A stretch of DNA of 5,848 bases from JBCCEV01 sp039030125. Its GTDB lineage: Bacteria; Pseudomonadota; Gammaproteobacteria; Ga0077536. The translations under genes and the position numbers were made by a program. The notes beneath the pieces were generated by a model. That model saw only the letters and a program-made list of their open reading frames with translations. It was not told the origin of the DNA and did not search any database. The DNA lies in assembly GCA_039030125.1 (NCBI GenBank), contig JBCCEV010000204.1, positions 1 to 5,848 on the forward strand, given 5' to 3'. Positions 1 through 5,141 of the stretch are shown piece by piece. The first letter of the stretch is position 1; each line of letters starts with the position of its first letter.

Positions 1-118
1 CGTGAAGATGGTGGTGAAGTTAATTGCTCCGATCGCGATGGAAGAGGGCTTACGTTTTGCTATCCGCGAGGGTGGCCGGACGGTTGGCGCCGGTGTCGTC
101 GCCAAGATCCTCGACTGA
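1..118 (+). CDS. tuf: Elongation factor Tu, C-terminal end (5' truncated by window edge)
   Basis: The frame opening at base 2 encodes 38 residues and stops at TGA (116-118). The peptide begins VKMVVKLIAPIAMEEGLRFA and ends in VVAKILD, with the segment AIREGGRTVGAGVVAKIL between; this is the hallmark C-terminus of EF-Tu domain 3. E. coli EF-Tu ends almost identically (VVAKVLG). EF-Tu is the cytoplasmic GTPase that delivers aminoacyl-tRNA to the ribosomal A site; its GTPase and tRNA-binding domains lie upstream of the window. Its position just before rpsJ is the common str–S10 arrangement, and in that arrangement rpsG and fusA would be expected further upstream (inference). Many proteobacteria carry two near-identical tuf copies, and this fragment cannot tell which one this is. 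Confidence 0.97.
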   Translation, partial: VKMVVKLIAPIAMEEGLRFAIREGGRTVGAGVVAKILD

Positions 119-182
119 TCTGGTAAGCAATCAACTATCAATAACGGTAATAGGTATCTAGAGCCAAATAGGTCGATCACAG
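119..182 (+). other. tuf–rpsJ intergenic gap with no recognisable S10 leader
   Basis: These 64 bases are AT-rich compared with the flanking genes. I see no GC-rich stem followed by a T run that would end the tuf transcript, and no convincing -35/-10 pair. The strongest inverted pairing I found is only five bases (TGATC at 116-120 with GATCA at 175-179). A weak Shine-Dalgarno-like ATAGGT lies about 10 bases before the rpsJ ATG. In E. coli the S10 operon begins with a leader of roughly 170 bases that L4 uses to repress the operon; this gap is far too short to hold it. Readthrough from tuf is the simplest reading (inference). Confidence 0.6.
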
Positions 183-494
183 ATGAATGAACAAACAATA
201 AGAATCCGGTTGAAAGCATTCGACCACCGTCTGATCGACCAGTCGACGAAAGAAATCGTCGAAACGGCCAAACGTACTGGGGCGCAGGTAAAAGGTCCCA
301 TTCCGTTGCCGACGAAGAAGGAACGGTTCACGGTATTGATTTCGCCGCACGTGAATAAAGACGCGCGTGATCAATACGAGATCAGAACGCACAAGCGTTT
401 GTTGGACATCGTAAACCCGACCGAAAAGACAGTAGACGCCTTGATGAAACTCGACCTCGCTGCTGGGGTTGATGTGCAAATCAAGCTGAATTAA
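183..494 (+). CDS. rpsJ: 30S ribosomal protein S10 (NusE)
   Basis: The protein is 103 aa, the same length as E. coli S10 and alignable without gaps. It opens with IRIRLKAFDHRLIDQ (residues 6-20) and has the family signature around KGPIPLPTKKERFTVLISPH (37-56), followed by VNKDARDQYEIRTH (57-70). S10 belongs to the 30S head. As NusE it also pairs with NusB in transcription antitermination and contacts NusG, linking RNA polymerase to the ribosome; the exposed loop at about residues 46-67 is absent from the NusB-bound form in E. coli. The ATG at 183 is chosen because it gives the exact family length. A second ATG at 187 is in another frame. Codons 5 to 7 are ACA-ATA-AGA, including two that are rare in E. 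coli. The rplC start follows 14 bases after the TAA stop. Confidence 0.98.
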   Translation: MNEQTIRIRLKAFDHRLIDQSTKEIVETAKRTGAQVKGPIPLPTKKERFTVLISPHVNKDARDQYEIRTHKRLLDIVNPTEKTVDALMKLDLAAGVDVQIKLN

Positions 495-508
495 CGGACG
501 TTAAGACG

Positions 509-1168
509 ATGAGTCTTGGATTAATTGCTCGAAAACGCGGGATGACACGGATCTTCACCGAAGATGGTGCATCGATTCCGGTAAGCGTTTTGGAAGTAGA
601 GCCCAATCGGGTGACACGCGTAAAAAACGCGGAGTCCGATGGTTACCACTCTGTGCAGGTAACTACCGGGAGCCGTCACGCGAATCGTATTAACAAGAGC
701 GAAGCCGGAGAATATAAAAAGGCGAACGTCGAAGCGGGGCGTGGCTTGTGGGAATTTCGTCTTGAGGCTGAGCCTGAAGAAGGTATGGCCGTTGGGTCGG
801 AGCTTAAAGCCGATCTTTTCAGTGCCGGGCAAAAAGTGGACGTCACCGGCACCACGATTGGTAAAGGTTTTGCCGGCACCATCAAACGGCATCACTTCGC
901 TGGCAAAGACGCAACCCACGGTAACTCTATCAACCACCGCACGCCTGGCTCTATCGGGCAATGCCAGACACCAGGGCGAGTGTTCAAAGGCAAAAAAATG
1001 TCAGGGCATCTTGGTAACGCTCAACGAACCGCACAGAACCTCGAAGTTGTGCGCGTGGATGTTGAGAGAAATCTGCTGCTCATAAAGGGCGCGGTCCCTG
1101 GCGCTAAAGGTGGTGATTTATTGGTGAAGCCCGCCCATAAAGCCAGCGCCGCGGACGGAGAGTCGTAA
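509..1168 (+). CDS. rplC: 50S ribosomal protein L3
   Basis: The protein is 219 aa (E. coli 209), with the extra residues mainly in the tail KASAADGES and the 85-100 region. The N-terminus MSLGLIARKRGMTRIFTEDG is typical of L3. Residues 112-126 (VTGTTIGKGFAGTIK) and 134-153 (DATHGNSINHRTPGSIGQCQ) form the long extension that reaches toward the peptidyl transferase centre. L3 binds 23S rRNA early in assembly. Gln153 aligns with E. coli Gln150, which PrmB methylates, and sits in GQCQTPG where E. coli has GQNQTPG. The stretch RNLLLIKGAVPGAKGGDL (188-205) is strongly conserved. The start at 509 gives a standard N-terminus, but its Shine-Dalgarno (CGGACG, 495-500) is weak, so translation may be coupled to rpsJ. 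Confidence 0.98.
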   Translation: MSLGLIARKRGMTRIFTEDGASIPVSVLEVEPNRVTRVKNAESDGYHSVQVTTGSRHANRINKSEAGEYKKANVEAGRGLWEFRLEAEPEEGMAVGSELKADLFSAGQKVDVTGTTIGKGFAGTIKRHHFAGKDATHGNSINHRTPGSIGQCQTPGRVFKGKKMSGHLGNAQRTAQNLEVVRVDVERNLLLIKGAVPGAKGGDLLVKPAHKASAADGES

Positions 1169-1173
1169 TCGTC

Positions 1174-1794
1174 ATGGAAATGCCCGTATTAGCCATTGAT
1201 TCCGGCACGGCCAGCGGCAACGTTGCGGTGGCCGACGAAGTGTTCGCCCAAGATTACAACGAGCCACTAATCCATCAAGTGGTCACCGCTTACATGGCGC
1301 AAGCTCGAACGGGGAGCAAAAAGCAAAAAACTCGTTCCGAGGTCGCCGGCGGCGGTGCTAAGCCGTGGCGGCAAAAAGGCACTGGTAGAGCGCGGGCAGG
1401 GACCATCCGCAGTCCCTTGTGGCGGGGCGGCGGCCGTGCCTTTGCGGCGCGACCACGGTCTTTCGAGCAAAAGGTTAATCGCAAAATGTATCGCGGCGCG
1501 ATGCGCTCGATTATGTCCGAGCTTGCGCGCCAGGACCGTTTGGTTGTGGTTGATGCCTTTGAGCTTAGTGAACCAAAAACCAAGCTGGCGGCAGAGGCCC
1601 TAGGTCGACTTGATGCCAGAGACGCATTAATCGTCGCTGAGGATGTCAGCGATAACCTGTTTCTCGCCGTTCGCAACCTACCGCATGTAGGCATTGTGGA
1701 GACTTCCCTGATAGACCCGGTAATTCTATTGGGTTATGACAAGGTGGTCATAACGAAAGCAGCGCTTGAGAAAATTGGGGAGATGCTGAAATGA
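1174..1794 (+). CDS. rplD: 50S ribosomal protein L4
   Basis: The protein is 206 aa (E. coli 201). The extended loop that enters the 50S exit tunnel is visible as KTRSEVAGGGAKPWRQKGTG (52-71) continuing RARAGTIRSPLWRGGG; Lys68 corresponds to E. coli Lys63, where mutation gives macrolide resistance. Downstream come ARPRSFEQKVNRKMYRGAMR (92-111) and the globular C-terminal part with VVVDAFELSEPKTKLAAEAL (124-143). In E. coli L4 also represses its own S10 operon through the leader RNA, and stimulates RNase E-related changes in stability; the leader target is not evident here. The start at 1174 is preferred over the Met at 1180 because GGAG at 1157-1160, inside the end of rplC, is already 13 bases away. 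The TGA stop overlaps the rplW start as ATGA. Confidence 0.98.
   Translation: MEMPVLAIDSGTASGNVAVADEVFAQDYNEPLIHQVVTAYMAQARTGSKKQKTRSEVAGGGAKPWRQKGTGRARAGTIRSPLWRGGGRAFAARPRSFEQKVNRKMYRGAMRSIMSELARQDRLVVVDAFELSEPKTKLAAEALGRLDARDALIVAEDVSDNLFLAVRNLPHVGIVETSLIDPVILLGYDKVVITKAALEKIGEMLK
1777..1782 (+). promoter_or_regulatory. Ribosome binding site of rplW
   Basis: GGGGAG lies inside the last codons of rplD, eight bases before the overlapping ATG at 1791. It supports that start and, with the ATGA overlap, suggests that ribosomes finishing L4 can reinitiate on L23. Confidence 0.75.
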
Positions 1795-2087
1795 ACAAAG
1801 AGCGTCTCATGCAGATACTGCTCGATGCCAAGATGACGGAGAAGGCTGCGCGGATCGGCGATCGTTATAACCAGTACATGTTTCGCGTGCTCTCGGATGC
1901 AACTAAACCCGAGATTAAGGCGGCGGTAGAAGAGTTGTTTAACGTCAAAGTGGAATCTGTGAGCACTATGCGCGTACCCCCTCGTACGCGGCGCTTTCGA
2001 GGCCGAATGGGAGTCCGTAACGGCTGGAAAAAAGCCTATGTTCGGCTCAGTGAAGGCCATGAAATTGATTTCATGGTTGCAGGATAA
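1791..2087 (+). CDS. rplW: 50S ribosomal protein L23
   Basis: The protein is 98 aa (E. coli 100). The N-terminal helix MNKERLMQILLDAKMTEKAA contains Glu17, equivalent to E. coli Glu18, the contact point for trigger factor and an SRP docking residue at the tunnel exit. The core continues with SDATKPEIKAAVEELFNVKV (35-54), the most conserved part of the family. The loop that projects into the tunnel is basic and proline-containing (RVPPRTRRFRGRMG, 61-74), followed by the strand WKKAYVRLSEG. L23 is an early-binding protein of 23S domain III and forms the rim of the exit port with L29. The first base of the gene overlaps the stop of rplD (ATGA), indicating translational coupling. The TAA stop lies next to the rplB ribosome binding site. 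Confidence 0.97.
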   Translation: MNKERLMQILLDAKMTEKAARIGDRYNQYMFRVLSDATKPEIKAAVEELFNVKVESVSTMRVPPRTRRFRGRMGVRNGWKKAYVRLSEGHEIDFMVAG

Positions 2088-2092
2088 AGGAG
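2085..2092 (+). promoter_or_regulatory. Strong ribosome binding site of rplB
   Basis: TAAAGGAG is the best Shine-Dalgarno match in the window. Its first three bases are the rplW stop codon, and it ends ten bases before ATG 2103. This selects Met1 at 2103 over the in-frame Met at 2112. Confidence 0.8.
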
Positions 2093-2102
2093 CGGCACAA
2101 CC

Positions 2103-2933
2103 ATGGCACTAATGAAAGCTAAGCCGACTTCCCCGGGGCGCCGCGGCGTCGTAAAGGTCATCACCGATGATTTGCATAAGGGCGAACCGCACAAAGCTCT
2201 ATTGGAGACCAAAGCGAACAAATCCGGCCGTAATCATCACGGTAGGATCACGGTTCGCCATCGCGGCGGCGCGCACAAGCGCCGTTACCGGCGCGTGGAC
2301 TTCCGGCGTCGCAAAGACGGCATCAATGCGACCGTTGAGCGCATCGAATACGACCCTAATCGTTCCGCGCATCTCGCTTTGCTGTGTTACGCCGATGGCG
2401 AGCGGAGCTACATCATTGCTCCCAAAGGAATCAAGGCGGGCGACACCGTGCGCTCAGGCGCAGAATCTTTAATCGCTACTGGCAACTGCTTACCGCTGAG
2501 AAATATTCCAGTGGGTTCACTCGTTCATTGTGTGGAGCTGAAACCGGGAAAAGGCGCGCAAATGGCTCGCAGTGCGGGCGCGTCGGTGCAGTACCTGGCA
2601 CGCGAAGGCGCTTACGCGACCTTGCGTATGCGCTCGGGTGAGATGCGCAAGGTGCCAATCGAATGTCGCGCGACGATAGGCGAAGTCGGAAACTCTGAAC
2701 ATTCCTTGCGCTCGTTGGGCAAAGCGGGGGCCAAACGTTGGCGGGGTGTGCGACCGACCGTGCGCGGTGTCGCAATGAACCCAGTTGATCATCCTCATGG
2801 CGGCGGTGAGGGGCGTACTTCGGGGGGGCGTCATCCTGTCAGTCCTTGGGGGCAACCCACCAAAGGCCATAAGACTCGGACCAACAAGCGCACCGACGGC
2901 TTGATTGTGCGCCGACGGAGCAACAAGCGCTAA
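2103..2933 (+). CDS. rplB: 50S ribosomal protein L2
   Basis: The protein is 276 aa (E. coli 273). Landmarks in order are KPTSPGRRGVVKVI (7-20), the N-terminal RNA-binding region GRITVRHRGGAHKRRYRRVD (47-66), YDPNRSAHLALLCYADGERS (83-102), the linker RNIPVGS, and the second β-barrel with LRMRSGEMRKVPIECRATIG (174-193). The C-terminal signature is GVAMNPVDHPHGGGEGRTSG (222-241); His230 matches E. coli His229, which is important for peptidyl transferase activity. L2 holds 23S domain IV next to the subunit interface and contributes to subunit association. Four cysteines (95, 129, 143, 188) are present where I recall one in E. coli, at the site matching 188. A run of seven G at 2822-2828 lies in the coding sequence, but the frame is intact through it. 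The C-terminus is strongly basic (RRRSNKR). Confidence 0.98.
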   Translation: MALMKAKPTSPGRRGVVKVITDDLHKGEPHKALLETKANKSGRNHHGRITVRHRGGAHKRRYRRVDFRRRKDGINATVERIEYDPNRSAHLALLCYADGERSYIIAPKGIKAGDTVRSGAESLIATGNCLPLRNIPVGSLVHCVELKPGKGAQMARSAGASVQYLAREGAYATLRMRSGEMRKVPIECRATIGEVGNSEHSLRSLGKAGAKRWRGVRPTVRGVAMNPVDHPHGGGEGRTSGGRHPVSPWGQPTKGHKTRTNKRTDGLIVRRRSNKR

Positions 2934-2937
2934 GCGC

Positions 2938-2941
2938 GGAG
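2938..2941 (+). promoter_or_regulatory. Ribosome binding site of rpsS
   Basis: GGAG in the 15-base rplB–rpsS gap lies seven bases before ATG 2949 and supports that start. Confidence 0.65.
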
Positions 2942-2948
2942 ATCGGTT

Positions 2949-3221
2949 ATGCCACGCTCAATTAAAAAAGGTCCTTTTGTCGATCATCATCTTGTGAAGA
3001 AGGTCGCAGAGGCGCGCGAAAAAAACGATAAGCGACCCGTCAAAACCTGGTCGCGCCGTTCGATGATCATTCCCGACATGATTGGGCTCACCATCGCGGT
3101 ACACAACGGTCGTCAACATATGCCGGTGTTCATTACCGAGAATATGGTGGGACATAAACTGGGAGAGTTCGCCGCGACACGCACGTTCCGCGGACACGTC
3201 GGCGATAAGAAAGTGAAGTAA
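2949..3221 (+). CDS. rpsS: 30S ribosomal protein S19
   Basis: The protein is 90 aa (E. coli 92) and begins with the canonical MPRSIKKGPFVDHHLVKKV. The conserved core is TWSRRSMIIPDMIGLTIAVH (33-52), NGRQHMPVFI, and the C-terminal rRNA-binding segment MVGHKLGEFAATRTFRGH (66-83). S19 sits in the 30S head with S13 and helps form the B1 bridge region facing the A and P site tRNAs. Ala76 replaces the proline that E. coli has in GEFAPTRT, and the basic C-terminal tail is slightly shorter than in E. coli. The start is fixed by the conserved N-terminus and by GGAG seven bases upstream. rplV follows after only five bases. Confidence 0.98.
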   Translation: MPRSIKKGPFVDHHLVKKVAEAREKNDKRPVKTWSRRSMIIPDMIGLTIAVHNGRQHMPVFITENMVGHKLGEFAATRTFRGHVGDKKVK

Positions 3222-3226
3222 GACAG

Positions 3227-3565
3227 ATGGCTACTTACGCAAAACTTCGCAACGCTCGGATCTCACCGCAGAAAGTCCGTCTGGTCGCCGATCAAATTCG
3301 CGGTTTACCCGTTGAGAATGCGATCAACATCTTGAGTTTCAGCAACAAGAAGGCAGCGCCGATTGTTAAAAAGCTCTTGGAGTCCGCGATTGCGAACGCG
3401 GAACACAATGACAGCGCCGACGTAGATGAGCTTAAGGTCGCAGAGATCCACGTCGATGCCAGCCTCACCATGAAACGTTGGCGGGCCCGTGCACGTGGGC
3501 GCGCTAATAAGATCCTGAAACGCGGCAGCAACCTAACGATTGCTGTGGCAGAAACTGAGCAATAG
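3227..3565 (+). CDS. rplV: 50S ribosomal protein L22
   Basis: The protein is 112 aa (E. coli 110). The conserved opening ARISPQKVRLVADQIRGLPV (10-29) is followed by the helical core (KKAAPIVKKLLESAIANAEH, 41-60) and the long β-hairpin that lines the peptide exit tunnel, MKRWRARARGRANKILKRGS (82-101). The MKR triplet at 82-84, whose deletion gives erythromycin resistance in E. coli, is present. The tip differs from E. coli (Trp85, Arg86, Ala87 for Ile, Met, Pro; Arg90 for Lys), while Gly91, Arg92 and Ala93 are kept. L22 contacts all six 23S domains and takes part in nascent-chain stalling in E. coli. No clear Shine-Dalgarno is visible, so coupling to rpsS five bases upstream is likely. The stop is TAG. 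Confidence 0.98.
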   Translation: MATYAKLRNARISPQKVRLVADQIRGLPVENAINILSFSNKKAAPIVKKLLESAIANAEHNDSADVDELKVAEIHVDASLTMKRWRARARGRANKILKRGSNLTIAVAETEQ

Positions 3566-3567
3566 TT

Positions 3568-4245
3568 ATGGGTCAAAAAGTACATCCCTATGGTATTCGC
3601 CTTGGCGTCATTAAAGATTGGACGTCAACCTGGTATGCAGATACCGGACGCTACGCCGAGTACCTGAACGACGACTTGGAGGTGCGCGACTATCTGCGTA
3701 AGAAGCTCTCGCACGCTTCTGTGAGTCGCATCCAGATTGAAAGACCAGCCAACAACGCCCGGATCATCATTCATACCGCCCGCCCGGGTATTGTGATCGG
3801 TAAAAAGGGCGAAGACATTGAAGCGCTTCGGAAGCAAGTCTCAGCGATGATGGGCAGCCCGGCGCACATCAGCGTCGAGGAAATCCGCAAGCCTGAACTC
3901 GATGCACTGTTGGTGGCCGAGTCCATCGCGCAACAGCTAGAGCGGCGGATCATGTTTCGCCGGGCAATGCGTCGCGCGGTTACCAATGCCATGCGGATCG
4001 GTGCCGAAGGCATCAAAGTGAACGTGGCGGGCCGTTTGAACGGTGCTGAAATCGCGCGCTCGGAATGGTATCGCGAGGGCCGAGTTCCGCTACATACGCT
4101 GCGCGCCGACATTGATTACGGCACGGCCGAGGCCAACACGACTTATGGGGTTATCGGGGTCAAGGTTTGGATCTTTAAGGGCGAAATCGTGTCCCAAGTC
4201 GAAGAAGTTGAAGAAGAGCCCGCGCCAGAGGCGGCGGCTTCCTAG
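3568..4245 (+). CDS. rpsC: 30S ribosomal protein S3
   Basis: The protein is 225 aa (E. coli 233) and starts with the canonical MGQKVHPYGIRLG. The type II KH domain is seen with its GKKG loop in HTARPGIVIGKKGEDIEALR (69-88). Next come RKPELDALLVAESIAQQLER (107-126) and FRRAMRRAVTNAMRIGAEGI (130-149); Arg131, Arg132 and Arg135 match the E. coli Arg131/Arg132/Lys135 set implicated in mRNA helicase activity at the entry channel. The C-terminal domain has GRLNGAEIARSEWYREGRVP (155-174) and TTYGVIGVKVWIFKGEI (191-207). S3 forms the mRNA entry site with S4 and S5. The last 15 residues are acidic and Ala/Pro-rich (VEEVEEEPAPEAAAS), unlike the lysine/arginine-rich E. coli tail. It starts two bases after the rplV stop without a strong Shine-Dalgarno; the stop is TAG. 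Confidence 0.98.
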   Translation: MGQKVHPYGIRLGVIKDWTSTWYADTGRYAEYLNDDLEVRDYLRKKLSHASVSRIQIERPANNARIIIHTARPGIVIGKKGEDIEALRKQVSAMMGSPAHISVEEIRKPELDALLVAESIAQQLERRIMFRRAMRRAVTNAMRIGAEGIKVNVAGRLNGAEIARSEWYREGRVPLHTLRADIDYGTAEANTTYGVIGVKVWIFKGEIVSQVEEVEEEPAPEAAAS

Positions 4246-4257
4246 ATGGTGGCTTAG
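4246..4257 (+). other. Three-codon minicistron (M-V-A-stop) and rplP ribosome binding site
   Basis: Right after the rpsC TAG, in the same frame, the sequence reads ATG-GTG-GCT-TAG, then AAA, then the rplP ATG, also in the same frame. Within it, GGTGG at 4248-4252 lies eight bases before ATG 4261 and is the likely Shine-Dalgarno for rplP. Whether the tiny frame is ever translated cannot be told; it may be only a by-product of the ribosome binding site or the remains of a longer S3 tail. Confidence 0.45.
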
Positions 4258-4260
4258 AAA

Positions 4261-4674
4261 ATGCTCCAACCAAAAAACACAAAGTTTCGCAAACAGCAGA
4301 AAGGCCGCAACCGCGGTTTGGCACTTCGCGGCGCGCGCGTAAGTTTTGGCGAATATGGTCTTAAGTCGCTCGATCGCGGCCGCGTCACCGCGCGCCAGAT
4401 CGAAGCAGGACGACGCGCGATCACTCGGCACGTTAAGCGCGGCGCGAAAGTTTGGATCCGGGTGTTTCCTGACAAGCCCATTACCAAGAAGCCATTGGAA
4501 GTACGACAGGGCAAGGGTAAGGGCAACGTTGAATACTGGGTCGCGGAGGTCAAGCCAGGGACAGTGCTTTTTGAAATGGAAGGGGTAGCCGAAGATGTTG
4601 CGCGTGAAGCGCTGCGCCTCGCGGGCGCCAAGCTTCCCGTTAAAACGGCTTTCGCCACGCGTACGGTGTTGTAA
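4261..4674 (+). CDS. rplP: 50S ribosomal protein L16
   Basis: The protein is 137 aa (E. coli 136) and begins MLQPKNTKFRKQQKGRNRGL, a family-specific N-terminus that fixes the start. Other landmarks are GRVTARQIEAGRRAITRHVK (40-59), KVWIRVFPDKPITKKPLEVR (63-82) and QGKGKGNVEYWVAEVKPG (83-100). Arg82 corresponds to E. coli Arg81, the residue hydroxylated by RoxA (YcfD); the offset comes from a one-residue insertion near residues 22-25. Gln83 replaces the methionine that follows this arginine in E. coli. L16 organises the A-tRNA site of the 50S beside the peptidyl transferase centre and is a late assembly protein. The GGTGG element upstream serves as ribosome binding site. The TAA stop directly abuts the rpmC ATG. 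Confidence 0.98.
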   Translation: MLQPKNTKFRKQQKGRNRGLALRGARVSFGEYGLKSLDRGRVTARQIEAGRRAITRHVKRGAKVWIRVFPDKPITKKPLEVRQGKGKGNVEYWVAEVKPGTVLFEMEGVAEDVAREALRLAGAKLPVKTAFATRTVL

Positions 4675-4875
4675 ATGAATGTAGAAGAAATTAGGGCGAA
4701 GTCAGACACGGAACTCGATGAGCTTCTCATTGAACTGCGGCGCAAACAGTTCGATCAGCGGATGCAGCGGAGTTCCGGCCAACCTGCGCGCTCTCACGAA
4801 GTGACGGGTGCCCGCCGCGATATCGCGCGCATAAAAACGGTCTTGAATGAGCGCCGTGCTGGAGAAGAACAATGA
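4675..4875 (+). CDS. rpmC: 50S ribosomal protein L29
   Basis: The protein is 66 aa (E. coli 63), made of two antiparallel helices as expected: MNVEEIRAKSDTELDELLIE (1-20) through QFDQRMQRSSGQ, then the second helix ARRDIARIKTVLNERRAG (46-63), which carries the family signature. L29 stands next to L23 at the exit of the nascent peptide tunnel. Relative to E. coli it has three extra residues, ending in EEQ. There are no bases between the rplP TAA and this ATG, and no clear Shine-Dalgarno, so translation is probably by reinitiation after L16. The TGA stop overlaps the rpsQ start as ATGA. Confidence 0.96.
   Translation: MNVEEIRAKSDTELDELLIELRRKQFDQRMQRSSGQPARSHEVTGARRDIARIKTVLNERRAGEEQ
4861..4867 (+). 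promoter_or_regulatory. Ribosome binding site of rpsQ
   Basis: GGAGAAG lies at the end of rpmC, with its GGAG core seven bases before the overlapping ATG 4872. It supports that start over the in-frame Met at codon 11. Confidence 0.7.
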
Positions 4876-5141
4876 GCGAAGCTGCAGAAAAAGAGGCCCG
4901 TATGGTCGTTGGCCAGGTCGTCAGCGTCGGCGCGAATAAAACCATCTCGGTGATGATTGAACGCAAGGTCCCGCATCCGTTTTATCGCAAGTTCGTGAAG
5001 CGTTCGACCAAACTACTTGCCCACGATGAGAACAACGACTGCAACGAAGGTGACACCGTGGCGATCGAAGAATGTCGTCCGATTTCCAAGCGCAAAAGCT
5101 GGCGCTTGCAAAGCATTATTGAGCGCGCGACGCGTGTTTGA
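4872..5141 (+). CDS. rpsQ: 30S ribosomal protein S17
   Basis: The protein is 89 aa (E. coli 84). A short polar N-terminal extension (MSEAAEKEARM) leads into the OB-fold, VVGQVVSVGANKTISVMIER (12-31), HPFYRKFVKRSTKLLAHDEN (35-54) and the family signature GDTVAIEECRPISKRKSW (60-77). S17 is a primary binder of 16S rRNA in the 30S body, at helices 7 and 11. The start at 4872 is preferred because of the ATGA overlap with rpmC and a good Shine-Dalgarno; starting at Met11 would give a 79-aa protein, shorter than usual. This is the last gene of the classical S10 operon. A 40-base gap follows. Confidence 0.97.
   Translation: MSEAAEKEARMVVGQVVSVGANKTISVMIERKVPHPFYRKFVKRSTKLLAHDENNDCNEGDTVAIEECRPISKRKSWRLQSIIERATRV

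Noticed and set aside
116..179. TGATC/GATCA inverted pair flanking the tuf–rpsJ gap as a hairpin
   Set aside because: Only five pairs with a loop of more than 50 bases; this is expected by chance and has no T run.
177..479. 100-codon antisense frame opposite rpsJ
   Set aside because: It lies entirely opposite a conserved ribosomal gene, resembles no known family, and has no supporting ribosome binding site; it is explained by the base composition of the sense gene.
741..1085. 114-codon + strand frame inside rplC
   Set aside because: It is an out-of-frame reading of L3 with no independent ribosome binding site or family resemblance.
4200..4220. GAAGAAGTTGAAGAAG tandem-like repeat at the end of rpsC
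   Set aside because: It is simply the codons of the glutamate-rich S3 tail, with no sign of a separate repeat element.
4254..4745. 163-codon antisense frame across rplP and rpmC
   Set aside because: It is rich in Ser, Arg and Thr as expected from the reverse complement of a basic protein gene, and shows no domain or motif.
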